Source: Bordetella genomosp. 2
GTDB taxonomy: Bacteria; Pseudomonadota; Gammaproteobacteria; Burkholderiales; Burkholderiaceae_B
NCBI RefSeq assembly: GCF_002261345.1
Contig: NZ_NEVT01000003.1
Span: forward strand, 1-64,000
DNA length: 64,000 nucleotides
Reading direction: 5' to 3'
Under the pieces are notes generated by a model. The model had not been told where the DNA came from and made no database searches. It saw only the letters and a list, made by a program, of their open reading frames with translations. Of this stretch, positions 16,565-25,287 are shown in pieces. Made by a program: the position numbers and the translations under genes. The number at the start of each line of letters is the position of its first letter. Position 1 is the stretch's first letter.

Positions 16565-17731
16565 ATGCAAATCGTCGACATCCGCGAATCGACGCGCCCC
16601 ATACAGTCCAACATCCGCAACGCCTACATCGATTTTTCCAAGATGACCCTGAGCCTGGTGGCGGTGGTGACCGACGTGGTGCGCGATGGCAAGCCGGTGG
16701 TGGGCTACGGCTTCAATTCGAACGGCCGCTATGGGCAGGGCGGGCTGATCCGCGAGCGCTTCGCGCCGCGCGTGCTGGCCGCCGATCCCGCCAGCCTGCG
16801 CGACGACGCGCGCGACAACCTCGACCCGCACAAGATCTGGGCCGCCATGATGACCAATGAGAAGCCCGGCGGCCACGGCGAACGCTCCGTCGCGGTCGGC
16901 ACCATCGACATGGCGGTATGGGACGCGGTGGCCAAGATCGAGGGCAAGCCGCTGTACCAGCTGCTGGCCGAGCGCTATGGCGACGGCCAGGCCAGGCGCG
17001 AGGTGTTCGTCTATGCCGCCGGCGGCTATTACTGGCCGGGACAGGGGCTGGACGGCCTGCGCCGCGAGATGCAGAGCTACCTGGACCGCGGCTATTCCGT
17101 GGTCAAGAAGAAGATCGGCGGCGCCTCGCTGGCCGAGGATTGCGCGCGCATCGAGGCCGTGCTGAAGCTGCTGGGGCCGGGCCAGCGCCTGGCGGTCGAC
17201 GCCAACGGCCGCTTCGACCTGCCGACGGCCATTGCGTACGCCAAGGCGCTGTCGCAATACGACCTGTTCTGGTATGAGGAAGCGGGCGATCCGCTCGACT
17301 ATGCCCTGCAGGCCGAGCTGGCCGATCACTATGCCGGCCCGATGGCCACCGGCGAAAACCTGTTCTCCATGCAGGACGCGCGCAACCTGATCCGCTACGG
17401 CGGCATGCGGCCCGACCGCGACTGGCTGCAGTTCGACTGCGCGCTGAGCTACGGGCTGGTCGAGTACCTGCGCACCCTGGACATGCTCGAGCAATACGGC
17501 TGGTCCGCCAGCCGCTGCATCCCGCACGGCGGCCACCAGATGTCGCTGGCCATCGCGGCCGGGCTGGGATTGGGCGGCAACGAATCGTATCCCGACCTGT
17601 TCCAGCCCTATGGCGGCTTTCCGGACGGCGTGCAGGTGCGCGACAGCATCGTGACCCTGCCGGAACTGCCGGGCATCGGCTTCGAGGGCAAGGCCGACCT
17701 GTACGCGGAAATGCGCGCGCTGGCGGCGTAG
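16565..17731 (+). CDS. tarD: D(-)-tartrate dehydratase (enolase superfamily)
   Basis: A 388-aa mandelate racemase/muconate lactonizing family member. The sequence closely follows the characterised TarD type, for example SNIRNAYIDFSKMT, GYGFNSNGRYGQGGL and the IPHGGHQMSL block. Catalytic and metal residues are in place: the K-x-K motif at 181-183 (the third lysine matches the TarD base K184), Mg ligands D212, E238 and E264, and the acid His at 321. The reaction is dehydration of D-tartrate to oxaloacetate. A GGAG ribosome site precedes the ATG. The divergent LysR gene is its probable regulator. No tartrate transporter is adjacent. Confidence 0.9.
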   Translation: MQIVDIRESTRPIQSNIRNAYIDFSKMTLSLVAVVTDVVRDGKPVVGYGFNSNGRYGQGGLIRERFAPRVLAADPASLRDDARDNLDPHKIWAAMMTNEKPGGHGERSVAVGTIDMAVWDAVAKIEGKPLYQLLAERYGDGQARREVFVYAAGGYYWPGQGLDGLRREMQSYLDRGYSVVKKKIGGASLAEDCARIEAVLKLLGPGQRLAVDANGRFDLPTAIAYAKALSQYDLFWYEEAGDPLDYALQAELADHYAGPMATGENLFSMQDARNLIRYGGMRPDRDWLQFDCALSYGLVEYLRTLDMLEQYGWSASRCIPHGGHQMSLAIAAGLGLGGNESYPDLFQPYGGFPDGVQVRDSIVTLPELPGIGFEGKADLYAEMRALAA

Positions 17732-17752
17732 CGGCGGGCCGCGCGGCGCGCG

Positions 17753-18511
17753 TCAGGGCGCGCGCACGGCGATGCCGGCGTCGCGCAGCGCGTCGCGCAG
17801 GCCCTGCGCGAACACCAGCGCGTTGGGCTGGTCGCCGTGGATGCACAGGGTATCGGCGCGCACCGGCACCGCGCGGCCATTGACCGAGCGCACCATGCCG
17901 TCGCGCACCATGCCCAGCACCTGCGCCACCGCGGCGTCGAGGTCCTCGATCATGGCGCCGGGCTGGCTGCGCGGCGTCAGCGAGCCGTCGTCCTGGTAGG
18001 AACGGTCGGCGAACACTTCATGGGCGCCGCGCAGGCCCAGTTCCTGCGCGGCGGCCACCAACTGGCTGCCGGCCAGCCCGTACAGCACCAGGCTGCCGTC
18101 CACGTCGCGCACGGCGCGGCAGATGGCCTGCGCCAGGGCGGCGTCCTTGGCGGCCATGTTGTACAGGGCGCCGTGCGCCTTGACGTGGTGCAGGCGGGCG
18201 CCCTGCGCGGCGGCCACGGCCGCCAGCGCGCCGACCTGGTAGACCACCATGTCATAGGCTTCCTGCGGCGTGATCTGCATGGGGCGCCGCCCGAAGCCGA
18301 CCAGGTCGGGCAGGCTGGGATGCGCGCCCACCGCCACGCCGCGCGCCAGCGCCGCCGCGACGGTCTGGCGCATCGTCGACGGATCGCCGCCATGGAAGCC
18401 GCAGGCCACGTTGGCCGAGCTGACGAACTGCAGCACGGCCGCGTCGTTGCCCATCTGCCAGGCGCCATAGCTTTCGCCCATGTCGCAATTGAGATCGATG
18501 GCGGTACTCAC
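17753..18511 (-). CDS. pxpA: 5-oxoprolinase subunit PxpA (LamB/YcsF family)
   Basis: The 252-aa protein begins IDLNCDMGESYG, the conserved LamB/YcsF signature, and contains CGFHGGDP and VKAHGALYN. With PxpB and PxpC it forms the ATP-dependent 5-oxoprolinase that opens pyroglutamate to glutamate. The start is GTG, supported by GGAGGAAA eight bases upstream and a 4-bp overlap (GTGA) with the end of pxpC. It is the last gene of a tightly coupled pxpB-pxpC-pxpA operon and converges with tarD at 22 bp distance. Confidence 0.94.
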   Translation of the reverse strand: MSTAIDLNCDMGESYGAWQMGNDAAVLQFVSSANVACGFHGGDPSTMRQTVAAALARGVAVGAHPSLPDLVGFGRRPMQITPQEAYDMVVYQVGALAAVAAAQGARLHHVKAHGALYNMAAKDAALAQAICRAVRDVDGSLVLYGLAGSQLVAAAQELGLRGAHEVFADRSYQDDGSLTPRSQPGAMIEDLDAAVAQVLGMVRDGMVRSVNGRAVPVRADTLCIHGDQPNALVFAQGLRDALRDAGIAVRAP

Positions 18512-19524
18512 GGCGGGTTTCCTCCGGCAGGCAGCAGCGCGCGCAAGGGATGCAGCGCGCCCTGCAGTTGTATGAATGCTTCTTCGCGTTCGGCATCGAG
18601 CCGCTGCGCCTCGTCCAGGCCGACCGGGGCGAAGCGCACCGTCTGGCCGGGCCGGCGCTGCGCCAGCGCGGGCAGATCGACGGTGATCACCTGGGCGATC
18701 TTGGGATACCCGCCGGTGGTCTGGCGATCCGCCATCAGCACGATGGCCTCGCCGCCGGCCGGCACCTGCACCGTGCCGTAGCTGGCCGCCTCGGAGAGGA
18801 TCTGGCGCGGCGTCGTCATGGCCAGGGGCGGGCCGTCCAGGCGGTAGCCCATGCGGTCGGATTGGGCGCTGATGCGGAACTCCGCATGCAGCAGGGCATG
18901 GCGCGAAGCTGCGTCGAATTCTTCCCAGTGTACGCCCGGCAGCACCCGCAGATTGGCGCGCGCGCGGCCGGCCAGGCTGGCGGGCAGGTAGGCGCGCACC
19001 TGCCACAGTGCCTCGGCCAGGCGCGCCAGCGCGGCCGGATCGCCGGGCAGGGGCGCGCGCAGCCCGATCGAGTCGCCCCTGGCCAGCGCGCGCCCGGCGT
19101 GGCCGCCGAAGCCGCCGCGCAGATACGTGCTGGCGCTGCCCATGACGGGCGCGAGCGCGTAGCCGCCATGCACCGCCAGATATGCGCGCAAGCCGGCCTC
19201 GGGCGGGGCCGCGCCGAACGCCAGCACGTCGCCGGCGCGCGCCACCAGCGGGCGATGGCACGGCGCCGCGGCGTCGTTCAGGGTGGCGCCCAGGTCGGCC
19301 CCGGCAATGGCGAAACAGGCCGGCGCCTCGAAGCGCAGCGTCGGTCCGGCCAGGGTGATCTCGAGCGTGGCGTGGTCGGCCTGGTTGCCGGCCAGCAGGT
19401 TGGCCAGGCGGTGGGCCCGTTCGTCCATGGCGCCGCAGACAGGCACGCCCAGGTGCTGGCTGCCGATGCGGCCGCTGTCCTGGAAGGTCGACAGCAGGCC
19501 GGGCTTGAGGACGGTCAGGCTCAT
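18508..19524 (-). CDS. pxpC: 5-oxoprolinase subunit PxpC (biotin-dependent carboxyltransferase/KipA type)
   Basis: The 338-aa protein begins with KPGLLSTFQDSGRIGSQHLGVP, the family's hallmark, and contains GPRxRILPG-like sequence (LRVLPGVHWEEF) and the C-terminal ADRQTTGGYPKIAQV. It is homologous to KipA and to the carboxyltransferase-like part of urea amidolyase and forms a complex with PxpB. The ATG overlaps the pxpB stop by 4 bp and the gene's end overlaps pxpA by 4 bp, so all three subunits should be made in fixed ratio. Confidence 0.93.
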   Translation of the reverse strand: MSLTVLKPGLLSTFQDSGRIGSQHLGVPVCGAMDERAHRLANLLAGNQADHATLEITLAGPTLRFEAPACFAIAGADLGATLNDAAAPCHRPLVARAGDVLAFGAAPPEAGLRAYLAVHGGYALAPVMGSASTYLRGGFGGHAGRALARGDSIGLRAPLPGDPAALARLAEALWQVRAYLPASLAGRARANLRVLPGVHWEEFDAASRHALLHAEFRISAQSDRMGYRLDGPPLAMTTPRQILSEAASYGTVQVPAGGEAIVLMADRQTTGGYPKIAQVITVDLPALAQRRPGQTVRFAPVGLDEAQRLDAEREEAFIQLQGALHPLRALLPAGGNPP

Positions 19525-20243
19525 CGCGCGGCCTCGCGCTGCCGGCGGAACTCGTCGGCGTCGATCGGCACGAAGCGCACCCGGTCGCCCGGCTGCAGCA
19601 GGGCGGCCGGCTGGCGCGCCGGGTCGAACATCACCAGCGGCGTGGCGCCGATGATGTTCCAGCCGCCCGGCGACTGGCTGGGATAGATCATGCTCTGGCG
19701 GTTGGCGACCGCCACCGAGCCGGCCGGCACGGCGGTGCGCGGCGAAGCGCGGCGCGGAATGTTCAGGCGTTCGTCGTGCACGCCCAGGTAGGCGGCGCCG
19801 GGCGCGAAGCCCAGCATGAACACCAGGTTGCCGGGCTGCCCATGCAGGGCCACGACTTCCTGGGTCGAAACGCCGGCATGGCGTGCCACGTCTTCCAGGT
19901 CGGGACCGTGGTCGCCGCCATAGCACACCGGGATCTCGACTTCGCGCCCGGCCAGGGCGTCAGGCGCGACGCCGCGCGCCAGGATCTGCTCGATCTGCTC
20001 GACCCGCTGCGCATAGCGCGGGCCATCCCGGCCATCGGGCCGGTAGTGCACCGCCACCGCCACGAACGAGGGCACCACGTCGGTCACGCCGGGCAGCCGC
20101 GCCTCGCGCAGCAGGCGCGCCGCGGCCAGGCACAGGCGGCCGGTGTGGATGTCGATGCCGTCGCCGAAGTAGACGAGCAGGCAGCGGTCGCCTTGCGGCT
20201 GGATGCGCCAGGCGACCGTGGCGCGGGTGGCGGTATCGTTCAA
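19521..20243 (-). CDS. pxpB: 5-oxoprolinase subunit PxpB (KipI type)
   Basis: The 240-aa protein shows QPQGDRCLLVYFGD near the N-terminus and FAPGAAYLGVHDERLNIPRR, PAGSVAVANRQSMIYP and SPGGWNIIGATP further on, the standard PxpB/KipI blocks. KipI homologues inhibit the sporulation kinase in Bacillus, but in an operon with pxpA and pxpC the oxoprolinase role is the right one. The best start is a TTG at 20243 with GGAGG ten bases upstream; there is no closer ATG or GTG. It heads the pxpBCA operon. Confidence 0.92.
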   Translation of the reverse strand: MNDTATRATVAWRIQPQGDRCLLVYFGDGIDIHTGRLCLAAARLLREARLPGVTDVVPSFVAVAVHYRPDGRDGPRYAQRVEQIEQILARGVAPDALAGREVEIPVCYGGDHGPDLEDVARHAGVSTQEVVALHGQPGNLVFMLGFAPGAAYLGVHDERLNIPRRASPRTAVPAGSVAVANRQSMIYPSQSPGGWNIIGATPLVMFDPARQPAALLQPGDRVRFVPIDADEFRRQREAAR

Positions 20244-20264
20244 CGGCGCGGCAGCCTCCGTGGC

Positions 20265-20696
20265 TTACTTGGCGAACAGGGAATCCAGGTTCTTGAACGA
20301 CTTGAATTCCAGCGCGTTGCCCGACGGATCCAGGAAGAACATGGTGGCCTGCTCGCCGACTTCGCCCTTGAAGCGGACGTACGGCTCGATGACGAACTTG
20401 GTGCCCGCCTCGGTCAGCTTGCTGGCCAGCGCTTCCCAGTCCTGCATGGGCAGGACGGCGCCGAAGTGGCGCACCGGCACGTCGTGGGAGTCGACCGAAC
20501 TGGTGGACTTGTGGCCGCACTCATCGGGCGACAGGTGGGCGACGATCTGGTGGCCGTAGAAATTGAAATCGACCCATTCATCGGAGCTGCGGCCCTCGGG
20601 ACAGCCCAGCAGTTCGCCGTAGAACTTGCGGGCCTCGGCCAGGTCGCGGACGGGGAAGGCCAGGTGGAAAGGGGGCAGGGTGGCTTGTGCGGTCAT
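20265..20696 (-). CDS. VOC family (glyoxalase/bleomycin resistance) protein
   Basis: A 143-aa protein with the paired beta-alpha-beta-beta-beta modules of the vicinal oxygen chelate superfamily: [23 protein letters not shown] at the N-terminus and [15 protein letters not shown] at the C-terminus, where the Glu is a likely metal ligand and the first His (PFHLAF) its partner. The ATG at 20696 has GGAG at proper spacing; a longer start at 20717 lacks one. The reaction is not assignable. It lies 21 bp upstream of pxpB on the same strand and is divergent from a LysR gene. Confidence 0.8.
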   Translation of the reverse strand: MTAQATLPPFHLAFPVRDLAEARKFYGELLGCPEGRSSDEWVDFNFYGHQIVAHLSPDECGHKSTSSVDSHDVPVRHFGAVLPMQDWEALASKLTEAGTKFVIEPYVRFKGEVGEQATMFFLDPSGNALEFKSFKNLDSLFAK

Positions 20697-20789
20697 GGAA
20701 TGCTCCGGATTCGGCAAGAGTAAAACAAAACGTCCGGCTCCGCCGGGGGCGGGGCCTGCTTGCTTATCATTCTAGTGATTGTTTTTTTG

Positions 20790-20834
20790 ATCGAAAAACG
20801 ATATTTTTTTGCCCTGAGCATCGAAAAAATCGAT
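20790..20834. promoter_or_regulatory. Pair of ATCG(A)nCGAT dyads, probable LysR operator
   Basis: Two AT-rich palindromes stand out in a GC-rich setting: ATCGAAAAACGAT at 20790-20802 and ATCGAAAAAATCGAT at 20820-20834, their starts 30 bp apart (about three helical turns). The second ends one base before the GTG start of the LysR gene, so binding there would cover its start, and no ribosome site is visible between. This fits an autoregulatory LysR site shared with the divergent VOC gene. Confidence 0.6.
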
Positions 20835-20835
20835 T

Positions 20836-21723
20836 GTGATACGCGAATTCAAGACCTTCATCGCGGTCGCGCGCGACGGCACCTTCACCGGCGCGGGCCG
20901 CCAGCTGGGGCTGACCCAGTCGGCCGTCAGCGCACAGATGCGCCGGCTGGAAGACTACCTGGGCGTCGAACTGTTCGAGCGCACCGGCAAGTCGGCGGCG
21001 CTGAACGCGGCCGGCCGCGAAATGCTGCCGCAGGCCGAAGAACTGGTTGGCATGGCCGAGCGCATGGTCAGCACCGCCGGGGCCGGCCACGTCAGCGGGC
21101 TGTTGCGGGTCGGCGCGATCGCCTCGGTGCAGCAGGACGCGCTGGTGGGCGCGCTGGCGGATTTCCGCGAGATCTTTCCCGATGTGCGGGTACGCGTCGT
21201 GCCGGGCGTGTCGCTGTCGCTGCTGGGCCAGGTCGATGCCGGCGAGATCGACTTGGCCGTGCTGATCCGCCCGCCGTTCGCGCTGCCGCCGGAACTGGCA
21301 TGGCGCCCCTTGCTGCGCGAGCCGGTGGTGCTGGCCGCGCCGGCCGGCCTGCCGCGGCAGCCCTGGCGCGAGCTGCTGGCCAGCCAGCCGTTCATCCGCT
21401 ACGACCGTTCCTCGTTCGGCGGGCGCCTGGTGGACCTGTTCCTGAAGAAGCAGCGCATCGCGGTGCGCGAGGCCGTCGAGCTGGACGAAATGGACGCCAT
21501 CGCCAACCTGGTGCGGCGCGGGCTCGGCGTGGCGCTGCTGCCGCGCACGCGGCAGCTCGATCCCCGCGGCCTGCGCCTGTACGACCTGGGCGAGGCCGGC
21601 TTCGACCGGGAGATCGGCCTGGTGGCCCGCCTGCCGCACGACCCGGCCACGCCGGCCGGGCGTCTCGCCGACTGCCTGGCGCGCGCCGCCGCGGCGCCTA
21701 CAGCAGGTCGCAGCGCACCGTGA
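20836..21723 (+). CDS. LysR family regulator
   Basis: The 295-aa protein starts at a GTG giving the typical LysR opening IREFKTFIAVARDGTFTGAGRQLGLTQSAVS. An effector-binding domain follows from about residue 88. There is no ribosome binding site; the GTG directly follows an AT-rich dyad, so translation may be weak or leaderless. The 3' end overlaps the convergent serA-like gene by 26 bp. The divergent VOC gene is the natural target. Confidence 0.87.
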   Translation: MIREFKTFIAVARDGTFTGAGRQLGLTQSAVSAQMRRLEDYLGVELFERTGKSAALNAAGREMLPQAEELVGMAERMVSTAGAGHVSGLLRVGAIASVQQDALVGALADFREIFPDVRVRVVPGVSLSLLGQVDAGEIDLAVLIRPPFALPPELAWRPLLREPVVLAAPAGLPRQPWRELLASQPFIRYDRSSFGGRLVDLFLKKQRIAVREAVELDEMDAIANLVRRGLGVALLPRTRQLDPRGLRLYDLGEAGFDREIGLVARLPHDPATPAGRLADCLARAAAAPTAGRSAP

Positions 21724-22897
21724 CCGGGTGGCCGCGCAGCGCCGCCATCACGGAGTCGCTCACTTCGCCGTCCACGTCGGTGACCACGTAGCCGATCTGG
21801 CCGCGCGTCTGCAGGCTCTGGCTGACGATGTTGAGGCCCTGCTCGGCCAGCAGGTTGTCGAGCGCGCCCAGCGCGCCGGGGGCGTTGCGGTGCACGTGCA
21901 GGATGCGGGCCGCGCCGGCGCGTTCCAGGTAGGGCAGTTCGGGGAAGTTGACCGCGCTCTTGGTGGTGCCCGCCTGCAGGAAGCGCACCAGTTTCTCAGC
22001 CACTTCGCGGCCGATGTTCTCTTGCGATTCCTGCGTGCTGCCGCCGATGTGCGGCGTGAGCAGCACATTGGGCAGGCCGATCAGCGGGCTGGCCAGCGGT
22101 TCGTCGACGCCCTTGGGCTCGGTGGGGAAGACATCCAGCGCGGCGCCGGCCAGGTGGCCGGACGTCAGCGCCGCGTGCAGCGCCGCGATGTCGACCACCG
22201 TGCCGCGCGAGGCATTGATGAGGATGGCGCCGCGCTTCATCTGCTTGAGGGCGGCGGCATCGATGAGGTTCTCGGTGCCCTTGCCGCCGGGCACGTGCAG
22301 CGTGACCACGTCGGCCTGGCCGAGCAGTTCAGCCAGCGAGCCGGCCGCGCGGGCGTTGCCCAGCGGCAGCTTGGCCTCGACGTCGTGGAAGATCACGCGC
22401 ATGCCGATGCTCTCGGCCAGGGTGCTGATCTGCGAGCCGATGTTGCCGTAGCCGACGATGCCGAGCGTCTTGCCGCGCGTTTCGAAGGCGCCGGCGGCCG
22501 ACTTGTCCCAGTGGCCCAGGTGCACGCGCGCGTTTTTCTCGGGGATGCGCCGCAGCAGCAGGATGGTTTCGCCCAGCACCAGCTCGGCCACCGAGCGGGT
22601 GTTCGAGAACGGCGCGTTGAACACCGGAATGCCGCGCTGCATGGCGTTGTTGAGGTCGACCTGGTTGGTGCCGATGCAGAAGCAGCCCACCACGCGCAGG
22701 TCGGGCGCGGCGCCCAGCAGCTCGGCATCCAGGTGGGTGCGCGAGCGGATCCCCGCCACCTGCGCGCCGCGCAGGGCCTCGCGCAGCTCGGCCGGCGGCA
22801 GCGCGGACGCATGCGTGGCGATGTCGGTGTAGCCGGCCGCCGCGAAGACTTCGCGCGCGCTGGGATGGATATTCTCGAACAGGACGATTTGGGCCAT
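21698..22897 (-). CDS. serA: D-3-phosphoglycerate dehydrogenase
   Basis: A 399-aa D-isomer-specific 2-hydroxyacid dehydrogenase. The NAD-binding motif is GIVGYGNIGSQ (about residues 145-155). Catalytic Arg lies in LINASRGTVVD, Glu in the following helix and His in TPHIGGSTQESQ. The last 75 residues form an ACT domain (HRNAPGALGALDNLLAEQGLNI) as in E. coli SerA, which allows serine feedback inhibition. It catalyses the first committed step of serine synthesis. The end overlaps the convergent LysR gene by 26 bp; it is followed upstream by phoR on the same strand after a 96-bp gap. Confidence 0.92.
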   Translation of the reverse strand: MAQIVLFENIHPSAREVFAAAGYTDIATHASALPPAELREALRGAQVAGIRSRTHLDAELLGAAPDLRVVGCFCIGTNQVDLNNAMQRGIPVFNAPFSNTRSVAELVLGETILLLRRIPEKNARVHLGHWDKSAAGAFETRGKTLGIVGYGNIGSQISTLAESIGMRVIFHDVEAKLPLGNARAAGSLAELLGQADVVTLHVPGGKGTENLIDAAALKQMKRGAILINASRGTVVDIAALHAALTSGHLAGAALDVFPTEPKGVDEPLASPLIGLPNVLLTPHIGGSTQESQENIGREVAEKLVRFLQAGTTKSAVNFPELPYLERAGAARILHVHRNAPGALGALDNLLAEQGLNIVSQSLQTRGQIGYVVTDVDGEVSDSVMAALRGHPVTVRCDLL

Positions 22898-22993
22898 GAC
22901 TGCTGCAACGGGGAAGGGTGGAAGAAAAGCCTGCCCCTATTGTGGCGCAGTTTGGCGCGCCGACCGCCAGAGGCCATTCGGCCGGTGTGGCGA

Positions 22994-24292
22994 TCAGGCG
23001 GACACGATGCGTTCGGCCGGGAACTGCAGCGAAAAGGTGCTGCCCTTGCCCACTTCGCTGGCGATCAGCAATTCGGCGTCGTGGCGGATGGCGATGTGCT
23101 TGGTGATGGCCAGGCCCAGGCCGGTGCCGCCGGCGGCGCGCGAACGGCCCCGGTCGACGCGGTAGAAGCGCTCGGTCAGGCGCGGGATGTGCAGGGCGGC
23201 GATGCCGATGCCGGTGTCCTGCACGCTGAAGCAGGCCCCGCCGTCGGCCGCGCTGCGCCAGCGCACGGTGATCGAGCCGCCGTCCGGGGTATAGCGCACG
23301 GCGTTGGTCAGCAGGTTCGACACGGCCGATGCCAGCTCGGTCTCGGCGCCCAGCACGTCGAGCGATTCGTCGATGTGCCAGGTGAAGCCGTGGCGCCCGG
23401 CCGACAGCGCCTCGATCTGCTGGCGGGCGGTCTGCAGCAGGGCCGGCAAGTTGACCGCGCGCGGGTCCGAGCCGGGCGACGATTCCAGCGTCGACAGCGT
23501 CAGCAGGTCTTCGACAATGGCCTGCATGCGCTGCGCCTGCTCATGCATCATGGTCAGGTATTGCTCGCGCTGTTCATCGCTGAGCGCCTCGGCCGGCATG
23601 TCGCGCAGGGTCTCCAGAAAGCCGGCCAGCACGGTCAGCGGCGTGCGCAGCTCGTGCGAGACGTTGGCCACGAAATCCCGGCGCGTGGTCTCGAGCTTTT
23701 CGATCTGCGTGACATCGCGCGAGATCAGCAGCCGGCGATTGCTGGCGTAGGCCGCCAGGTGCATCATCATGACGCGCTCCTGGCCGCCGTGCGCCAGGCG
23801 CACCAGGATGGGCTCGGGCCAGTCGTCGCGATGCGCATAGGCGACGAATTCCGGGGCGCGCAGCAGGTTCAGCAGGTTGTGGCCGCGGTCGGCCGGCAGG
23901 CTCAGCCCCAGGTGATGGCGCGCCATGCGGTTGCACCACTCGATCTGGAAATCCTCGTTGAGCGTCACCACGCCGTCGGGCAGCGCCTGCGCGGCGGCCA
24001 GCATGCCCTGCATGGTGCCGCGCGTTTCGGCCAGCTCGCGCGCGCGGGCCCGCGTGTAGCGGTACAAGGGCGCCAGGATGTCGTCCCAGGGGCCCACCGA
24101 GGCGGGCGGCGAGGTCTCGGGGTGATGGGCCCAGTGCGACACCGCGCGCAGCCGCCAGCTGCGCCAGAACAGCATCACCAGCAGGGCCGCGCAGAACACC
24201 ACCCAGCCGGCCGGATCGCCGACCAGCCATTGGGCAAGCAGGGCCATGATCGCCCACAGGGCGACCAGGAAGAAAGTGCGCAGCCAGATCAT
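22994..24292 (-). CDS. phoR: Phosphate regulon sensor histidine kinase PhoR
   Basis: A 432-aa sensor kinase. Two N-terminal membrane segments (residues 1-45) with almost no periplasmic loop are followed by a PAS domain (about 95-200) and a HisKA domain with H213 in FVANVSHELRTPL. The HATPase domain has N-box SNLLTNAVRYTPDGG, G1 DTGIGI and G2 GGTGLGLAITKH. The absence of a periplasmic sensor and the PAS linker match PhoR, which reads phosphate flux through Pst and PhoU. It lies 12 bp downstream of phoB in the same transcription unit. Confidence 0.92.
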   Translation of the reverse strand: MIWLRTFFLVALWAIMALLAQWLVGDPAGWVVFCAALLVMLFWRSWRLRAVSHWAHHPETSPPASVGPWDDILAPLYRYTRARARELAETRGTMQGMLAAAQALPDGVVTLNEDFQIEWCNRMARHHLGLSLPADRGHNLLNLLRAPEFVAYAHRDDWPEPILVRLAHGGQERVMMMHLAAYASNRRLLISRDVTQIEKLETTRRDFVANVSHELRTPLTVLAGFLETLRDMPAEALSDEQREQYLTMMHEQAQRMQAIVEDLLTLSTLESSPGSDPRAVNLPALLQTARQQIEALSAGRHGFTWHIDESLDVLGAETELASAVSNLLTNAVRYTPDGGSITVRWRSAADGGACFSVQDTGIGIAALHIPRLTERFYRVDRGRSRAAGGTGLGLAITKHIAIRHDAELLIASEVGKGSTFSLQFPAERIVSA

Positions 24293-24304
24293 CGTGGCGA
24301 TGTT

Positions 24305-25003
24305 TTACCGTGTCGGCAGCTGTGCGGTAAACCGGTAGCCGCTGCCCCGCACGGTTTCCACGTGGGCATCGTGGCCGGTGGGTTCCAGGGCCTTGCGCAG
24401 GCGGCGGATGTGCACGTCGACGGTGCGTTCCTCGACGAATACGTGATCGCCCCAGACCTGGTCGAGCAATTGCGAGCGCGAGAACACACGCTCCGGATGG
24501 GTCATGAAGAAATGCAGCAGGCGGAACTCGGTCGGGCCGATCGACAGCGCCTGGTCGTTGCCGGACAGGCGGTGGGTGACCGGGTCGAGCTTCAGGCCGC
24601 TGACATCGATGATGTCGTCGGTCAGTTGGGGCGCGCGGCGGCGCAGCACCGCCTTGATGCGCGCCATCAGCTCCTTGGGCGAGAACGGCTTGGTGATGTA
24701 GTCGTCGGCGCCGGCTTCCAGGCCGTCGACCTTGTCCTGTTCGGCGCCCTTGGCGGTCAGCATGATGACCGGCACGGCGCGCGTGCGCTCGTCGTCGCGC
24801 AGCTTGCGGGCCAGCGTCAGGCCGGAGGTGCCGGGCAGCATCCAGTCGAGCAGGATCAGGTCGGGCAGCTCGGCGCGGATGAGCGTCTGCGCCTGCTCGG
24901 CGTCGAAGGCACGCAAGACTTTATGGCCGGCGAACGACAGATTGACGGCGATCAGTTCCTGGATGGCGGGTTCGTCTTCGACGACGAGAATGGTGCTGGA
25001 CAT
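24305..25003 (-). CDS. phoB: Phosphate regulon response regulator PhoB
   Basis: A 232-aa OmpR/PhoB-type regulator. The receiver domain has the acidic pair E9/D10, the phosphoacceptor D53 in LILLDWMLPG and a conserved lysine in MLTAKG. The C-terminal winged helix includes GPTEFRLLHFFMTHPERVFSRSQLLDQVWG and EERTVDVHIRRLRKAL. The ATG is fixed by the conserved TILVVEDEPAIQELI opening. PhoB binds Pho boxes (7-bp direct repeats every 11 bp); a strong one is seen at 29614 in this window. Confidence 0.94.
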   Translation of the reverse strand: MSSTILVVEDEPAIQELIAVNLSFAGHKVLRAFDAEQAQTLIRAELPDLILLDWMLPGTSGLTLARKLRDDERTRAVPVIMLTAKGAEQDKVDGLEAGADDYITKPFSPKELMARIKAVLRRRAPQLTDDIIDVSGLKLDPVTHRLSGNDQALSIGPTEFRLLHFFMTHPERVFSRSQLLDQVWGDHVFVEERTVDVHIRRLRKALEPTGHDAHVETVRGSGYRFTAQLPTR

Positions 25004-25096
25004 GGCGGCGTGGAATCGGGGCGGTGAGCGCCGTGCGGCGCGAACATTGCGATAGTATGGCCAGAATATTTCAGGTATGTGACCGAGGGCGGATGG

Positions 25097-25110
25097 TTCC
25101 GGGTTCTTGA
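25097..25110 (-). repeat. Remnant of the tail of the structured repeat
   Basis: On the minus strand TCAAGAACCCGGAA matches the conserved tail of the structured repeat (TCAAGAACCCAGAA in copy B) at 13 of 14 positions. No outer stem or inner hairpins accompany it, so it would be a truncated copy. It lies 38 bp from a pair of GGTGTCWGACACC palindromes, echoing the arrangement at 47.8 kb. A chance match of this length in 64 kb is improbable but not excluded. Confidence 0.45.
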
Positions 25111-25147
25111 CGCGTCGGCGGGCGGCGGCCTTGCGCTTCCTCGCGCA

Positions 25148-25212
25148 GGTGTCAGACACCCCTTGCGCACCGTCCTGCCTGGCGGGATGACGCACAAGGG
25201 GTGTCTGACACC
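25148..25212. repeat. GGTGTCWGACACC palindrome pair forming a 65-bp hairpin
   Basis: Perfect 13-mers at 25148-25160 and 25200-25212 start 52 bp apart. The flanking bases also pair: the first 21 bases are complementary to the last 21 with one mismatch (CCCCTTGCGC against GCACAAGGGG), so the whole 65 bp can fold into one stem-loop. It lies in the 284-bp gap between phoB (minus) and ubiE (plus), where a bidirectional transcription block would be useful to neither gene's start, so repeat insertion is the simpler reading. The rest of the gap shows nothing else clear. Confidence 0.8.
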
Positions 25213-25287
25213 TATTTCCCCAGGCGCCGCCCGTACGTCCGCGCTGCCTCGATCGGCTACCATTGAGCCATATATTGGGATCCGACC

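Noticed and set aside
21728-25027. 1099-codon plus-strand frame opposite serA, phoR and phoB
   Set aside because: It spans three well-supported minus-strand genes and has a low-complexity composition.
25004-25090. Pho box upstream of phoB
   Set aside because: On the minus strand CGGTCAC, then 4 bp, then CTGAAAT resembles a Pho box only partly; too weak to claim autoregulation.
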